A program made the position numbers and the translations under genes. Below are positions 17,278 to 26,674 of a DNA stretch of 58,774 nucleotides, piece after piece (within the stretch, counting starts at the first letter, position 1; every line of letters starts with the position of its first letter). This stretch comes from Alphaproteobacteria bacterium (GTDB lineage: Bacteria > Pseudomonadota > Alphaproteobacteria > Caulobacterales > Caulobacteraceae), in contig JAHJOK010000026.1 of NCBI GenBank assembly GCA_018820205.1, positions 1 to 58,774 of the forward strand, read 5' to 3'. The notes under the pieces were generated by a model. That model made no database searches and was not told the DNA's origin. It saw only the letters and a list, made by a program, of their open reading frames with translations.

Positions 17278-19527
17278 CTAGGACGGCGCCCGCGACCCGA
17301 TCGTGCGATCGAAGAAGTCCAGATACATCCGCCATTGCTGCAGCTGACGATCATTGCCCCGCACCCCGTGGCGTTGGCCCGGATACAGCATCAGTTCGAA
17401 CGGAATGCTCTTGGCCTGAAGGGCGTCGATCACGCGTGTCGAGTTTTCCAGAATGACGTTGTCGTCGGCCATCCCGTGCATCAGCAGAAGCCGTCCGGTC
17501 AGGTCGTCCAGACGCGGAATCGCGTCCGACGCGGCATAGCCCTCGACGTTGTTCTGGGGCGTCGACATGAACCGCTCGGTATAGTGGGTGTCGTACAGGC
17601 TCCACTCGGTCGGGGGGGCGCCCACGGCCGCAGCCGCCAGCCCCATGTCCGGCTCCGTGAGGGCCATCAGGCTCATGAACCCGCCGTAGGACCAACCCAT
17701 CATGGCGATGCGGGCATCATCCACATAGGGGAGCGATCTCAGATAGTTGGCGGCCAGCACCTGATCTTCGATCTCAGGTTGTCCCATCTTCAGATACAGC
17801 GCCTGTTTGAACGCCGCCGAGCGATAGCCTTCGCCCCGGTTGTCCAGGCGGAAGACGATATATCCCGCCTCCGTCAACAGTTGACTGGTCGCCGGCTGCC
17901 AGGCGTTTTTCACCCCGCCGCCCGACGGCCCGCCATAGACCTGCATGATCACCGGATAGGTTTTCGACGGATCGAATCCCGGCGGCGTGGTCATCATCCA
18001 GACCAGGCTCTCGCCGTGGCTTTCCAGCGTGCCGAATGTCGGCAACTGACGCCGCGCAACATAGGGCGAATAGGGATGGTCGGCATCCAGCGCGTTCTCT
18101 TCGATCCAGCGCACGAAGGTTCCGTCGGCGCGGTACAGGCCCGACTGCGGCGGCGTGCGCACGTCGGTATAGTTGCCGACATAGGCGGTGCCCGTCCGGT
18201 TCATGCTGGCCGACCACCAGCCGCCGCGCGGCGTGATCGCGACCGGTTCGACGGTGTCGTTCAGACTGGCCCGGAACAGCTGCTGCTCGGTCGGATACTC
18301 CTCGCCGTCGCGCATCGTGGCGCTGAAGAAGACCTCGCCCGTCTCGGCGTTGACCCCGTTCAGGTTCTGGACCGCATAGTCGCCTTCGGTGATCGCGCGG
18401 ATCCGGCGCCCGTCGGCGCCGTACAGATACAGGTGTTTCCACCCGCTCTCTTCCGACGACCAGATGAAAGTCCCGTCGGCCAGGGCGCGGAAGTCGTTGC
18501 TCAGCGGCACCCAGGCGTCCGAACGCTGGGTCACGATCACGCGCGACGCGCCCGTCGCCGGATCGACCGCCATCAGGTCCAGCGTCTGCTGATCCCGCGA
18601 CTGGCGCTGGACATACAGCGTCGATCCGTCCGTCGACCAGTTCACCCGCGCCAGATAGATGTCGGTGTTGTCGCCCAGATCGACCTTGACCCGGCGACCT
18701 GCCGCCACGTCCTGAACGTACAGTTCGACCACCGCATTGGGACGGCCGGCGCGGGGATAGCGCTGCTCGACCACGCTGGCGCCGCCGCCGCTGATATCCA
18801 GCCGGGGCACGATGTCGACGGTCGATTCATCGGTCCGTTGCAGGGCGATGTATTTTTCGTTGGGGCTCCACCAGTATCCGGTGTCGCGGTCCATTTCCTC
18901 CTGAGCGATGAACTCGGCGGTGGCCCAGGTGATCAGCCCCTCGCCCTCGTTTGTGATCTCGGTCTCGTCGCCCGTGGCCAGGTTCAGCACGAACAGGTCC
19001 TGATCGCGCACGAAGCTGACGTAGTTGCCTTCCGGGCTGACCTTGGCGTCGATCTCGTCGGCCTCGGTTTCGGTCAGGCGACGGATATCGCCGCCCTCCC
19101 GGCTGGCCAGAAAGATGTCGCCTTCCAGCGGCGCCAGGATGTAGCGGCCCTGTTCATCCCACGAATATTCGACCACGCCGCGCTGCGAAATCCGCATCCG
19201 CTCGCGTCGCGCCTTCTCGGCCTCGGACAGCTCGCCCGCGTCGGGCACCAGGGCCCGGGCGTCGATCAGTTTGAACGCCTCGCCCTCGCCCGTCGGCGCG
19301 GCCCACAGATCCAGCACCGAGACGTCGTCCTGGCGCGCCCGCAGGAACGCGACCAGTTCGCCGTCGGGCGACAGACTGACCCCCTGGGCCACCGGACCGT
19401 TCAGGCTGGGGCTGGAGAACACCCGTTCCGGCGTCAGCACCCCGGACGCAGCCGTGGGATCAGGAGTCTGCGCCATGGCCGAACCAGCGGTCAGGGCGAG
19501 GGCGGAAACGAGTATGATTTTGTGCAT
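17278..19527 (-). CDS. Dipeptidyl peptidase IV family S9 peptidase
   Basis: Periplasmic serine peptidase removing X-Pro or X-Ala dipeptides. The 749 residues start with a signal peptide (MHKIILVSALALTAGSAMAQ). A beta-propeller domain follows, with the double-Glu motif FIAQEEMDR at about residue 210 that anchors the substrate N-terminus in DPP-IV. The C-terminal alpha/beta-hydrolase domain has nucleophile GWSYGG (Ser near residue 613), Asp in MADDNV and His in GQRHGVRG. All catalytic elements are present. No partner gene shares its strand nearby, so it is probably transcribed alone. Confidence 0.93.
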   Translation of the reverse strand: MHKIILVSALALTAGSAMAQTPDPTAASGVLTPERVFSSPSLNGPVAQGVSLSPDGELVAFLRARQDDVSVLDLWAAPTGEGEAFKLIDARALVPDAGELSEAEKARRERMRISQRGVVEYSWDEQGRYILAPLEGDIFLASREGGDIRRLTETEADEIDAKVSPEGNYVSFVRDQDLFVLNLATGDETEITNEGEGLITWATAEFIAQEEMDRDTGYWWSPNEKYIALQRTDESTVDIVPRLDISGGGASVVEQRYPRAGRPNAVVELYVQDVAAGRRVKVDLGDNTDIYLARVNWSTDGSTLYVQRQSRDQQTLDLMAVDPATGASRVIVTQRSDAWVPLSNDFRALADGTFIWSSEESGWKHLYLYGADGRRIRAITEGDYAVQNLNGVNAETGEVFFSATMRDGEEYPTEQQLFRASLNDTVEPVAITPRGGWWSASMNRTGTAYVGNYTDVRTPPQSGLYRADGTFVRWIEENALDADHPYSPYVARRQLPTFGTLESHGESLVWMMTTPPGFDPSKTYPVIMQVYGGPSGGGVKNAWQPATSQLLTEAGYIVFRLDNRGEGYRSAAFKQALYLKMGQPEIEDQVLAANYLRSLPYVDDARIAMMGWSYGGFMSLMALTEPDMGLAAAAVGAPPTEWSLYDTHYTERFMSTPQNNVEGYAASDAIPRLDDLTGRLLLMHGMADDNVILENSTRVIDALQAKSIPFELMLYPGQRHGVRGNDRQLQQWRMYLDFFDRTIGSRAPS

Positions 19528-19793
19528 GGGCGCGGACGCTAAAGCCTGTTGAGCGATGCGTCACCTCCCTTTGTCGTCATGCCACGCCGTCCGGTCTTCT
19601 GTCGGCCACGACAAGAAAAAATCGAAGCCTGTCGACCGAACACGCCGTCGGGCTCCTCTATAATGACGGTCAGTCCTGGCCCGGGTTTCCGCCTCTTCGG
19701 ACCTTTCGGACTGAGTTTTCACCGTCGGCCGCGTCCGACCCGCGACGTCTGCGACCTTCCACCCATCCCCTTTGCCGCCTAAGACACGCCCCA

Positions 19794-20624
19794 ATGACCG
19801 ACGCCGTCCTGTCTCCGCCGCCGCCCAAGCCCTCGGCCTTCCACGAACTCGAGGTTCTCTGGGTGCATCACTGGACCGACCAGCTGTTCAGTTTCCGCGT
19901 CGCCCGCCCCGACGATTTCCGCTTTCGCTCCGGCGAGTTCGTGATGATCGGCCTGCCGGGCATCGACGGCGCCAAGCCGGTTCTGCGCGCCTATTCCATC
20001 GCCAGCCCGTGCTGGGACGAACAGCTGGAGTTCCTGTCGATCGCCGTGCCCGACGGCCCCCTGACTTCGCGGCTGGTCAACATCCAGGCAGGCGACACCG
20101 TCCTGATGGGCAAGAAGCCGACCGGCACCCTGGTGCTGGACGCCCTGACCGGCGGCGACACCCTGTGGCTGATCGGCACGGGCACGGGCCTGGCGCCCTG
20201 GCTCAGCGTCGCGCGCGACCCCGACACCTACAGCCGCTTCGGCCGGATCATCGTCTGCCATACGGTGCGCGGGGTCGCCGACCTGGCCTATCGCGACTTC
20301 TTCACCTCGGCCATCCACGACGACCCCCTGATCGGCGACGAGGCCCGGGCCCAGCTGACCTACTACCCGACCGTCACGCGCGAGGCCTTCGGGACGCCGG
20401 ATGGTGACCGGAGGGGCCGCATCACCGACCGCATCAAGTCCGGGGCGATCTTCGCCGACCTGGGCCTGCCCCAGGGTTTCTCGCCCGATCGCGACCGGGT
20501 CATGCTGTGCGGCTCGATGGCCATGATCAAGGAAACCGCCGAACTGCTGGAGACGTTCGGCATGACCGAGGGCTCGAACGCAGAGCCCGGCGACTATGTT
20601 CTGGAGCGCGCCTTTGTCGGCTGA
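19794..20624 (+). CDS. fpr: Ferredoxin-NADP(+) reductase
   Basis: Cytoplasmic FAD enzyme exchanging electrons between NADPH and ferredoxin or flavodoxin. The 276-residue sequence has the FAD motif RAYSIASPCW, the NADP-binding GTGTGLAPWLS, MLCGSMAMI, and the C-terminal VLERAFVG typical of bacterial Fpr. A 266-base space separates it from the divergent peptidase gene; I see no clear operator there. The chorismate mutase reading frame begins within its last 30 bases, suggesting coupling. Confidence 0.93.
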   Translation: MTDAVLSPPPPKPSAFHELEVLWVHHWTDQLFSFRVARPDDFRFRSGEFVMIGLPGIDGAKPVLRAYSIASPCWDEQLEFLSIAVPDGPLTSRLVNIQAGDTVLMGKKPTGTLVLDALTGGDTLWLIGTGTGLAPWLSVARDPDTYSRFGRIIVCHTVRGVADLAYRDFFTSAIHDDPLIGDEARAQLTYYPTVTREAFGTPDGDRRGRITDRIKSGAIFADLGLPQGFSPDRDRVMLCGSMAMIKETAELLETFGMTEGSNAEPGDYVLERAFVG

Positions 20625-20961
20625 AACCCTGCACAAGCCCCAGATCGTAGCCGTCGACTCCCGCGTCGATCCGGCGGCCTGCCAGTCGATGGTCGAGGTC
20701 CGCCAGGGCGTCGACGCCCTGGACCGGGCCCTGGTCGCCCTGCTGGCCGAGCGCCAGCGCTACATGGACGCCGCCGCCCGCATCAAGCCCGACCGCGACG
20801 CCGTCCACGACGACGCCCGGATCGAGGACGTGGTGTCAAAGGTGCTGATCAGCGCCGACGCCCACCACCTGTCACGCGACATCGCCGAACCGGTCTGGCG
20901 CATGCTGATCGACCGCTGCATCGCCCACGAGTTCGGCGTCTACGACCGCACGCGCAGTTGA
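20596..20961 (+). CDS. Chorismate mutase, AroQ type
   Basis: Small all-helical enzyme converting chorismate to prephenate, or an isochorismate-pyruvate lyase-like relative. The recognisable pattern is VRQGVDALDRALVALLAERQRYMDAAARIKPDRDAVHDDARIEDVVSKV. It has the Arg-x-x-Asp-x-Leu-Asp...Leu..R opening and Arg/Lys active-site positions of AroQ. The ATG at 20596 overlaps fpr by 29 bases, and an in-frame TTG at 20614 is an alternative. The ~25 residues before the domain are not conserved in appearance. It ends just before a hairpin repeat and the convergent Hpt gene. Confidence 0.85.
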   Translation: MFWSAPLSAETLHKPQIVAVDSRVDPAACQSMVEVRQGVDALDRALVALLAERQRYMDAAARIKPDRDAVHDDARIEDVVSKVLISADAHHLSRDIAEPVWRMLIDRCIAHEFGVYDRTRS

Positions 20962-20964
20962 GGC

Positions 20965-20984
20965 GCGCGGACCTCCGGGTCCGC
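20965..20984. repeat. Hairpin repeat GCGGACC..GGTCCGC
   Basis: Inverted arms GCGGACC and GGTCCGC around TCCG, four bases after the chorismate mutase stop and six before the stop of the convergent Hpt gene. The same unit occurs twice, inverted, at 55378-55442, so it is a dispersed element that may serve as a two-way terminator. Confidence 0.7.
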
Positions 20985-20989
20985 CCTGC

Positions 20990-21346
20990 CTACCCCTTCA
21001 GCGACCTCAGCATCAGTTCGTGCCGCCAGGCCGCCACATCGGCCAGGGCCGCGTCCAGCGCGTCGCGGACATGGTCCAGATGGGCAGGCGCCATGGCCTT
21101 GTCCACGCCCTCCGCCTCGACGCACACGGCCGCCAGCGCCCCGGCCCCGATCCCCGCCGCCGCGCCGCGGATCGTGTGCACCGCGTCGCGCCATCCCTCC
21201 TGGCGCGCATCCAGCATCGGCGACCACAGGCCCGCCTGTTGCACGAACAGACCCAGCACCTCTTCGGCCACCCCGTCGTCCCCGCCCGTGGTCCGGTCGA
21301 GAACGGAAAAGTCGACGACGCCGGTCAGATCACGCCGCGACATCAT
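20990..21346 (-). CDS. Hpt-domain histidine phosphotransfer protein
   Basis: Carries a phosphoryl group between sensor kinase receiver domains and response regulators. The 118-residue protein is a single four-helix Hpt domain. The phospho-acceptor His is in WRDAVHTIRGAAAGIGA (family form H.lKG.a..iGa), preceded by VAEEVLGLFVQQAG (the L..F...a pattern). The family Lys is Arg here, which several working Hpt proteins share. There are no kinase or receiver genes beside it, so its partners are encoded elsewhere. Confidence 0.85.
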   Translation of the reverse strand: MMSRRDLTGVVDFSVLDRTTGGDDGVAEEVLGLFVQQAGLWSPMLDARQEGWRDAVHTIRGAAAGIGAGALAAVCVEAEGVDKAMAPAHLDHVRDALDAALADVAAWRHELMLRSLKG

Positions 21347-21564
21347 GCCGCCCGCTCGACATCGCCTGGCTCGACATGGCCATCACGCCTGCTCCTGTGC
21401 TCCAGCCCGGAGCGATTCCACCTGATGCTAACCCGCCCGGCCCGATCCGAAAATCCTTGCCACGCGGGCCCGCACTCTCTATCTCCGCCCCCTTCGCCAA
21501 GGCCGTCCCCGCACGGCCCTGCGAAACCGGCGTGATGCCTGCATCGCCGCCAGACGAATGGTTC

Positions 21565-21640
<76 letters not shown>

Positions 21641-21702
21641 TCGTCTCCCACTCATGGCGTCGCCGACAACGGCCCGCCGCCCATCGTCCGCATACGATCT
21701 AA

Positions 21703-21731
21703 CCGTCACCGCTCCATTACCGCTCCGTCGC
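21703..21731 (+). promoter_or_regulatory. Pho-box-like direct repeat upstream of receptor-phoD
   Basis: Three 7-base units, CCGTCAC, CCATTAC and CCGTCGC, are separated by two identical CGCT spacers, giving an exact 11-base period. PhoB boxes are direct repeats of about CTGTCAT with 4-base spacers and the same period. The array ends 52 bases upstream of the receptor ATG. The downstream phosphatase fits control by phosphate limitation. The unit sequence is only a partial match to the consensus. Confidence 0.55.
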
Positions 21732-21783
21732 ACGGGCGAAGCGTAGCGGGCCTAACGGGCGTGCCAGCAACCAGGGGGCTGTC

Positions 21784-24357
21784 ATGTTCAACCGATTCCA
21801 AACCCGTACCGTTCTGATGTCCTGTGCGGCCGTCTGCGCCCTCGCGACCGGCGCAGAGGCCCAGACGGCCACCGATCAATCCACCCAGCTGGACGAGATC
21901 GTCGTCACCGCCCAGCTGCGCGCCCAGGACCCGATCGAGGTTCCGTTCGCCCTGACCGCCTACAACGGCGAGTTCCTCGACAGCCTCGGCGTCCAGGACT
22001 TCGAGGAACTGTCGGCCTTCGTTCCCGGCCTGCTGGTCCAGAACCAGTCCCCCAACAACCCCGGTTTCGTCATCCGCGGCCTGACCTCGGACTCGACCGG
22101 CTCGGCCGACGAGCCGCGCGTGTCGATCTATCAGGACGGCGTCTCCATCTCGCGCGCGCCCGGCGCCTTCGTCGAACTGTTCGACGTGGAGCGGGTCGAG
22201 GTCGCCAAGGGGCCGCAGTCGACCCTGTACGGCCGGGGCGCCCTGATCGGCGCGATCAACGTCATCCAGAACAAGGCCGACATCGACGGCTTCGACGCTC
22301 AGGGTCGCGTCGGCTTCGGCAACTACGACTACCGGATGGCCGAACTGATGTTCAACGCGCCGGTCGGCGAGACCGCCGCCTTCCGCTTCGCCACCCGGCT
22401 GAAGAGCCGCGACGGCTATGTCGAGAACCTGCTGGGCGGCCGCGACTACAACGGCGTCGACACCCAGGCCTTCCGCGCCCTGGCCGCCTTCGAGCCGTCG
22501 GACGCGCTGCGCGTCGACCTGATCGCCAACTATCAGCAGGACAATCCCTCGGGCGTCAGCTTCCGTTCGATCTACTACAACCCGCAGGACCCCAACACCG
22601 GCGCCGTGCTCAGCACTGATCGCGATCCGGGCGCGCCGGCGGCCCTGACGCCGGGTTCAAACATCCCTGGCGGTAGCGAACTGGGCATCGACCGCGAGGT
22701 CTGGGGCGTCACGGGACTGGTCCGCTATGACCTGTCCGACAGCCTGACCCTCAGCTCGGTCAGCGCCTATCGCACCTTCGACACGGCCGAGACCTTCGAT
22801 CCGGACGGCACCTCCCTGCCGATCCTGACCGGCATCGGCATCTCCAACGGCGAACAGTGGAGCCAGGAGCTGCGGCTGAACTGGGACAACGGCGGCGCCT
22901 TCTCAGGCTTCGTCGGCGCCAGCTATTTCAGCGAGGAGAACGACTCGGCCTCGCCCATCGAGATCGACGAGCGCATCGCCCTGGCCCAGCTGGCCGGCGT
23001 CCTGGACGGCACGCCGCTGGCGGTTCTGCCGAACGCCCTGCCGCGCTCGGTCTATGCGTCCCAGGCCTTCCTCCAGCCCCTGCTGGCCGGGCTCGGCATC
23101 CCGGCTCCGGCCCGCGCCGGCATCGCCGCAAACCTGAAGCCCAGCCACATCGAGACGGCCGCGACCGACGCCGAGCTGGAATCCTATGACGTCTTCGGCG
23201 ACCTGACCTGGAAACCCACCGACCTGCTCGAGTTCGCCGCCGGCGTCCGCTACACCTCGGACCAGAAGACCACCGCCTTCTCGTCGTCGGTCCTGAACGG
23301 CCGTTCGATCGCGGGCGGCCTGCTGGCGCTGCAGCAAGTCCAGGGCCAGATCGCCGGCCTGGTGGCCCAGGGCACCCCCGCCGCCCTGGCCCAGGCCGCC
23401 GCCCTCGGCGCCTTCGCCAACGGCCTGGTGGTGCAACTGGCCACGCCGGGCGCCGCCAACGCCCCGGTCTCCGCCGCCTTCCCGCTGTTCGGCCTGACCT
23501 TCCAGCCGACCGCCGGAAACGGTTCGGTCAACGAGCGCGACCTGGACGACGACGGCCTGACCTATCGCGTGACCGGCCGCTACGCCGTGTCGGACGACGC
23601 GAGCGTCTACGCCACCTACGCCCGCGGTCGTCGTCCCAAGGTGCTGGCCGTGACCGTGCCCTCGACCCCGTTCGGAGCCCCGATCTTCACCGAGGTCCCG
23701 GCCGAGACCGTCGACAGCTACGAGGCCGGCTTCAAGTCCGCCCTGATGGACCGCCGCCTGCGGCTCGACGCCGCCGTCTACCGCTACAACTACGAGAACT
23801 TCCAGACCACCGAACAGGTCGGCACCCAGTTCATCACCACCAACGCCGGCGAGGCCGAGGCCTACGGCTTCGAGGGCCAGGCCAGCTGGGTCGCGACCGA
23901 CTGGCTCGATCTGTTCGCCACCTACGGCTACAACCACGCGCGCTTCCAGACCGGCGCCCGTGACGGCAACCGCCTGCGCCTGTCGCCCGACCACCGCTAT
24001 TCGATCGGCGCCCTGGTCAGCCTGCCGGTCCAGGGCGGGGCCTTCGAAATCCAGCCGACCTACACCTGGCAGTCGGAAGTCTTCTTCGACGACAACAACG
24101 ACCGCACCGATCTTCAGACCACGGGCTTCGTTCCCGACGTCCTGGTCGATGAGTTCCAGGACAGCTACGGCCAGCTGAACCTGCGGGTCCGCTACACCCC
24201 CGACCACGGCAACTGGTCGGTCGAGGCGTTCGGCGACAACCTACTGGACGAAGAGTTCATCAAGGACGCCGGCAACACCGGCGACAACCTGGGTCTGCCG
24301 ACCTTCATCGCCGGCGAGCCCCAGACCTACGGCGTCAACCTGACCGTGAGCTACTAA
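21784..24357 (+). CDS. TonB-dependent receptor, possibly for phosphorylated substrates
   Basis: Outer-membrane importer of 857 residues. It has a signal peptide (LMSCAAVCALATGAEAQ), TonB box-like LDEIVVTAQ at about residue 37, a plug with VFSELSAF-type motif FEELSAFVPGLLVQNQ, then VIRGLTS and the FDVERVEVAKGPQSTLYGRGALIGAINVI end of the plug. The barrel finishes YGVNLTVSY with aromatic terminal residue. The gene precedes phoD by 62 bases and follows a Pho-box-like array, so uptake of phosphate esters or a phosphate-rich polymer is inferred. The plug differs clearly from that of the other receptor in the window. Confidence 0.9.
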   Translation: MFNRFQTRTVLMSCAAVCALATGAEAQTATDQSTQLDEIVVTAQLRAQDPIEVPFALTAYNGEFLDSLGVQDFEELSAFVPGLLVQNQSPNNPGFVIRGLTSDSTGSADEPRVSIYQDGVSISRAPGAFVELFDVERVEVAKGPQSTLYGRGALIGAINVIQNKADIDGFDAQGRVGFGNYDYRMAELMFNAPVGETAAFRFATRLKSRDGYVENLLGGRDYNGVDTQAFRALAAFEPSDALRVDLIANYQQDNPSGVSFRSIYYNPQDPNTGAVLSTDRDPGAPAALTPGSNIPGGSELGIDREVWGVTGLVRYDLSDSLTLSSVSAYRTFDTAETFDPDGTSLPILTGIGISNGEQWSQELRLNWDNGGAFSGFVGASYFSEENDSASPIEIDERIALAQLAGVLDGTPLAVLPNALPRSVYASQAFLQPLLAGLGIPAPARAGIAANLKPSHIETAATDAELESYDVFGDLTWKPTDLLEFAAGVRYTSDQKTTAFSSSVLNGRSIAGGLLALQQVQGQIAGLVAQGTPAALAQAAALGAFANGLVVQLATPGAANAPVSAAFPLFGLTFQPTAGNGSVNERDLDDDGLTYRVTGRYAVSDDASVYATYARGRRPKVLAVTVPSTPFGAPIFTEVPAETVDSYEAGFKSALMDRRLRLDAAVYRYNYENFQTTEQVGTQFITTNAGEAEAYGFEGQASWVATDWLDLFATYGYNHARFQTGARDGNRLRLSPDHRYSIGALVSLPVQGGAFEIQPTYTWQSEVFFDDNNDRTDLQTTGFVPDVLVDEFQDSYGQLNLRVRYTPDHGNWSVEAFGDNLLDEEFIKDAGNTGDNLGLPTFIAGEPQTYGVNLTVSY

Positions 24358-24401
24358 GCGTTTTCGAGCGAAGTGGACGCCGGTTCGCGTGAAGAAAACG
24401 C
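24358..24401. repeat. Inverted repeat GCGTTTTC..GAAAACGC between receptor and phoD
   Basis: Perfect 8-base arms at 24358-24365 and 24394-24401 surround GAGCGAAGTGGACGCCGG and further bases. From memory this closely resembles a short palindromic element seen between genes in many alphaproteobacteria. It starts right at the receptor stop. It may partly terminate or process the receptor-phoD transcript. Confidence 0.65.
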
Positions 24402-24419
24402 GTCTGAAAAGGAAATGAC

Positions 24420-26105
24420 ATGGGTATCGACCGTCGCGGCCTTCTGACCCGCATCGGAGCGGGCGCCCTCGCGGCCCCCGCCCTGGCCCAGCCAACCCAG
24501 GGCGCGGCGGTCGCCTTCCTGCACGGGGTCGCGTCCGGCGATCCCGACGCACATTCCGCGGTCTTCTGGACCCGCGTCACCCCGGCGGACGCCTCGGGCG
24601 CCGACATCGAGCTGACGCTGCAGGTCGCCCGCGACGCCGCGTTCGCCGATGTTGTCCGCACCTCGAACGGCCTTCGCGCCCGCGCCTCGCGCGACTTCAC
24701 CGTCAAGCACGATCTGGACGGTCAGGGGCTGGAGCCCGGGACCGACTATTTCTACCGCTTCGTCGCGGGCGAAACGACTTCGCCGGTCGGCCGGGTCCGC
24801 ACCCTGCCGGTCGGCGCCGCCGCCGACGTCGTCCTGGCCGTCGCCTCGTGCCAGCTCTATCCGGGCGGCCTGTTCAACGCCTATGACGCCATGTCGAAGC
24901 TAGACCGTCTCGACGCCGTCGTGCACCTGGGCGACTACATCTACGAATACGGGGCGCGCGAGACCGACTACGGCGGCGCCACCGGCGCCCAGCTCAGCCG
25001 CCTGCACCAGCCCCCGCGCGAGATCCTGACGCTGGAGGACTACCGGCTGCGTCACGCCCAGTACAAGTCCGACCCGGACCTTCAGGCCGCCCACGCCCGC
25101 GCCGCCTTCATCTGCGTCTGGGACGACCACGAGGTCGCCAACGACGCCTGGTCCATGGGCGCAGAGAACCACACCGACGCCACCGAGGGCGACTATGCGG
25201 CCCGCAAGGCCACGGCCCTGCGCGCCTATTACGAATGGATGCCGATCCGCGAGCCGCGCGCCGGCCTGACCCTGGACCACGTCAACCGCAGTTTCGAGTT
25301 CGGCGACCTGGCCACCCTGGCCATGGTCGAGACCCGCCTGCTGGCGCGCCAGAAACAGCTCGACTACGCCGTCGACATGCCCGTCGTCGATGGACGCCCC
25401 GACGTCGAGGCCTTCCGCGCCGTCCTCAACGCCCCCGACCGCGACCTTCTGGGCGACGAACAGCGTGACTGGCTTAAGAACGTCCTGGCCGCGTCGAAGG
25501 CGGCGAACAAGCCGTGGCAGGTGCTGGGCAACCAGGTCGTCATGGCCCGCGTCAACGGCCCCGACGTGACCAGGATCGCCTCCCCCGAACAGATCGACGG
25601 CATGATCGCCGGCCTGCCCGCCGAGGTCCAGCCGGGCATCCGTCAGATGATCGACCTCTACAGCCTGGGCGTGCCCTTCGGCCTGGACAGCTGGGACGGC
25701 TATCCGGCGGGCCGCGAGCGCCTCTACGCCGCCTTCGCCGAGGCCGGGGTCCAGCCGATCGTTCTGGCCGGCGACAGCCACGCCTACTGGGTCAACGAGC
25801 TGAAGGACGCCTCGGGCGCGCGCCGCGCGGTCGAGTTCGGGACCACCGGGATATCCAGCCCCTCGCCCGGCGACGCCGTCGCTCCGCTGCCGCTAGGTCC
25901 GCTGCTGATCGGCGCCAACGAAGAGGTCGTCTTCTGCGACCAGCGGGCCAAGGGCTATGTCCTGCTAACCCTGACGCCAGACCGGGCCGAGGCCAGGCTG
26001 CAGGCCGTTTCCACCATCCTGACCAAACCCTACACCGCCACGACCCTGTCGACCTGGGTCGTCACCCGCGACGACGACGGCATCACGGCGCCGACCCGGG
26101 CCTAG
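24420..26105 (+). CDS. phoD: PhoD-type alkaline phosphatase/phosphodiesterase, Tat-exported
   Basis: Metal-dependent phosphatase that releases phosphate from organic esters outside the cytoplasm. The N-terminus MGIDRRGLLTRIGAGALAAPALA is a twin-arginine signal (RR at residues 5-6). The 561-residue protein shows the PhoD N-terminal domain (LHGVASGDPDAHSAVFWTRVTP, FYRFVAGE). Metal-site motifs follow: VASCQLYPGG, VVHLGDYIYEYG, VWDDHEVANDAW and LAGDSHAYW. A clear AAAAGGAAATGAC ribosome site precedes the ATG. Its last 23 bases overlap the convergent gene at 26083. Confidence 0.93.
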   Translation: MGIDRRGLLTRIGAGALAAPALAQPTQGAAVAFLHGVASGDPDAHSAVFWTRVTPADASGADIELTLQVARDAAFADVVRTSNGLRARASRDFTVKHDLDGQGLEPGTDYFYRFVAGETTSPVGRVRTLPVGAAADVVLAVASCQLYPGGLFNAYDAMSKLDRLDAVVHLGDYIYEYGARETDYGGATGAQLSRLHQPPREILTLEDYRLRHAQYKSDPDLQAAHARAAFICVWDDHEVANDAWSMGAENHTDATEGDYAARKATALRAYYEWMPIREPRAGLTLDHVNRSFEFGDLATLAMVETRLLARQKQLDYAVDMPVVDGRPDVEAFRAVLNAPDRDLLGDEQRDWLKNVLAASKAANKPWQVLGNQVVMARVNGPDVTRIASPEQIDGMIAGLPAEVQPGIRQMIDLYSLGVPFGLDSWDGYPAGRERLYAAFAEAGVQPIVLAGDSHAYWVNELKDASGARRAVEFGTTGISSPSPGDAVAPLPLGPLLIGANEEVVFCDQRAKGYVLLTLTPDRAEARLQAVSTILTKPYTATTLSTWVVTRDDDGITAPTRA

Positions 26106-26661
26106 GCGACCCGCCCGCCCACTCCGCGTCCCGCGCCGTCTCATAGCCGTCGCGCACGGCCTGCCTCGGCTGGTCGGCCCCCAGTTGCGCGATCTGTTCG
26201 ACCCAGACGTCGGCCAGGCGACTGACCGTCGTCGTCATCCAGCCCGGCGCCTGTTGCCGCGACCAGTTCTGGATCGACGCGGCGTTGAAGATCAGCAGGA
26301 ACACCGTCGCCACGACGATCGCCCGGCTGGTCCAGCGCCGGTCGCGCGCCGCGACCCCCTCATCGTCCGGCGGCTCACCCGGCGGAAAGGCGAACCGGCC
26401 GAGCGCCAGCAACGGGTTGATCCCCGGCTCCGCCGCCGTCGGCAGGTCGTGAGCGTCGGCCGTCTCGATCCAGTCACTGGGCGGGTCGGCGCTGGGCGGC
26501 CCAGCGCTCGGCGGCATGGCGCTGGGCGGCTCGCCGGCCGCCGGGTCGTCCAGATACGGCTCGGCCGCCTCTCCCTCCAGCGGCGGGAACGGATCGGCGG
26601 GGCTCGGCGTCGGGAACGGCGCGACGGGGATGTCTTCGGGGTCGTCGGGATGGTCTGTCAT
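26083..26661 (-). CDS. Membrane-anchored protein of the O-acetylation operon
   Basis: Unrecognised family. Of 192 residues, the first ~85 are Pro/Asp/Ser-rich and probably disordered. They include a 5-6 residue repeat (PPSAMPPSAGPPSADPPSD) and are followed by GINPLLALGRFAFPPGEPP. One membrane helix lies at about residues 113-131 (AIVVATVFLLIFNAASIQ), then a short amphipathic tail. It starts 13 bases after the MBOAT stop and is the last gene of that operon. It may be a small scaffold that holds the acyltransferase and SGNH enzymes together; this is context inference only. Confidence 0.6.
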   Translation of the reverse strand: MTDHPDDPEDIPVAPFPTPSPADPFPPLEGEAAEPYLDDPAAGEPPSAMPPSAGPPSADPPSDWIETADAHDLPTAAEPGINPLLALGRFAFPPGEPPDDEGVAARDRRWTSRAIVVATVFLLIFNAASIQNWSRQQAPGWMTTTVSRLADVWVEQIAQLGADQPRQAVRDGYETARDAEWAGGSPRPGSAP

Positions 26662-26674
26662 CGCTTCGCCTCCC

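Noticed and set aside
19528..19793. Small gene in the gap between the peptidase and fpr
   Set aside because: Short frames on both strands lack ribosome sites and protein-like composition; I see only a probable divergent promoter region.
22903..24207. A 434-codon minus-strand frame opposite the second TonB receptor
   Set aside because: Low-complexity Val/Gly/Asp product typical of an antisense shadow; the receptor on the plus strand is complete.
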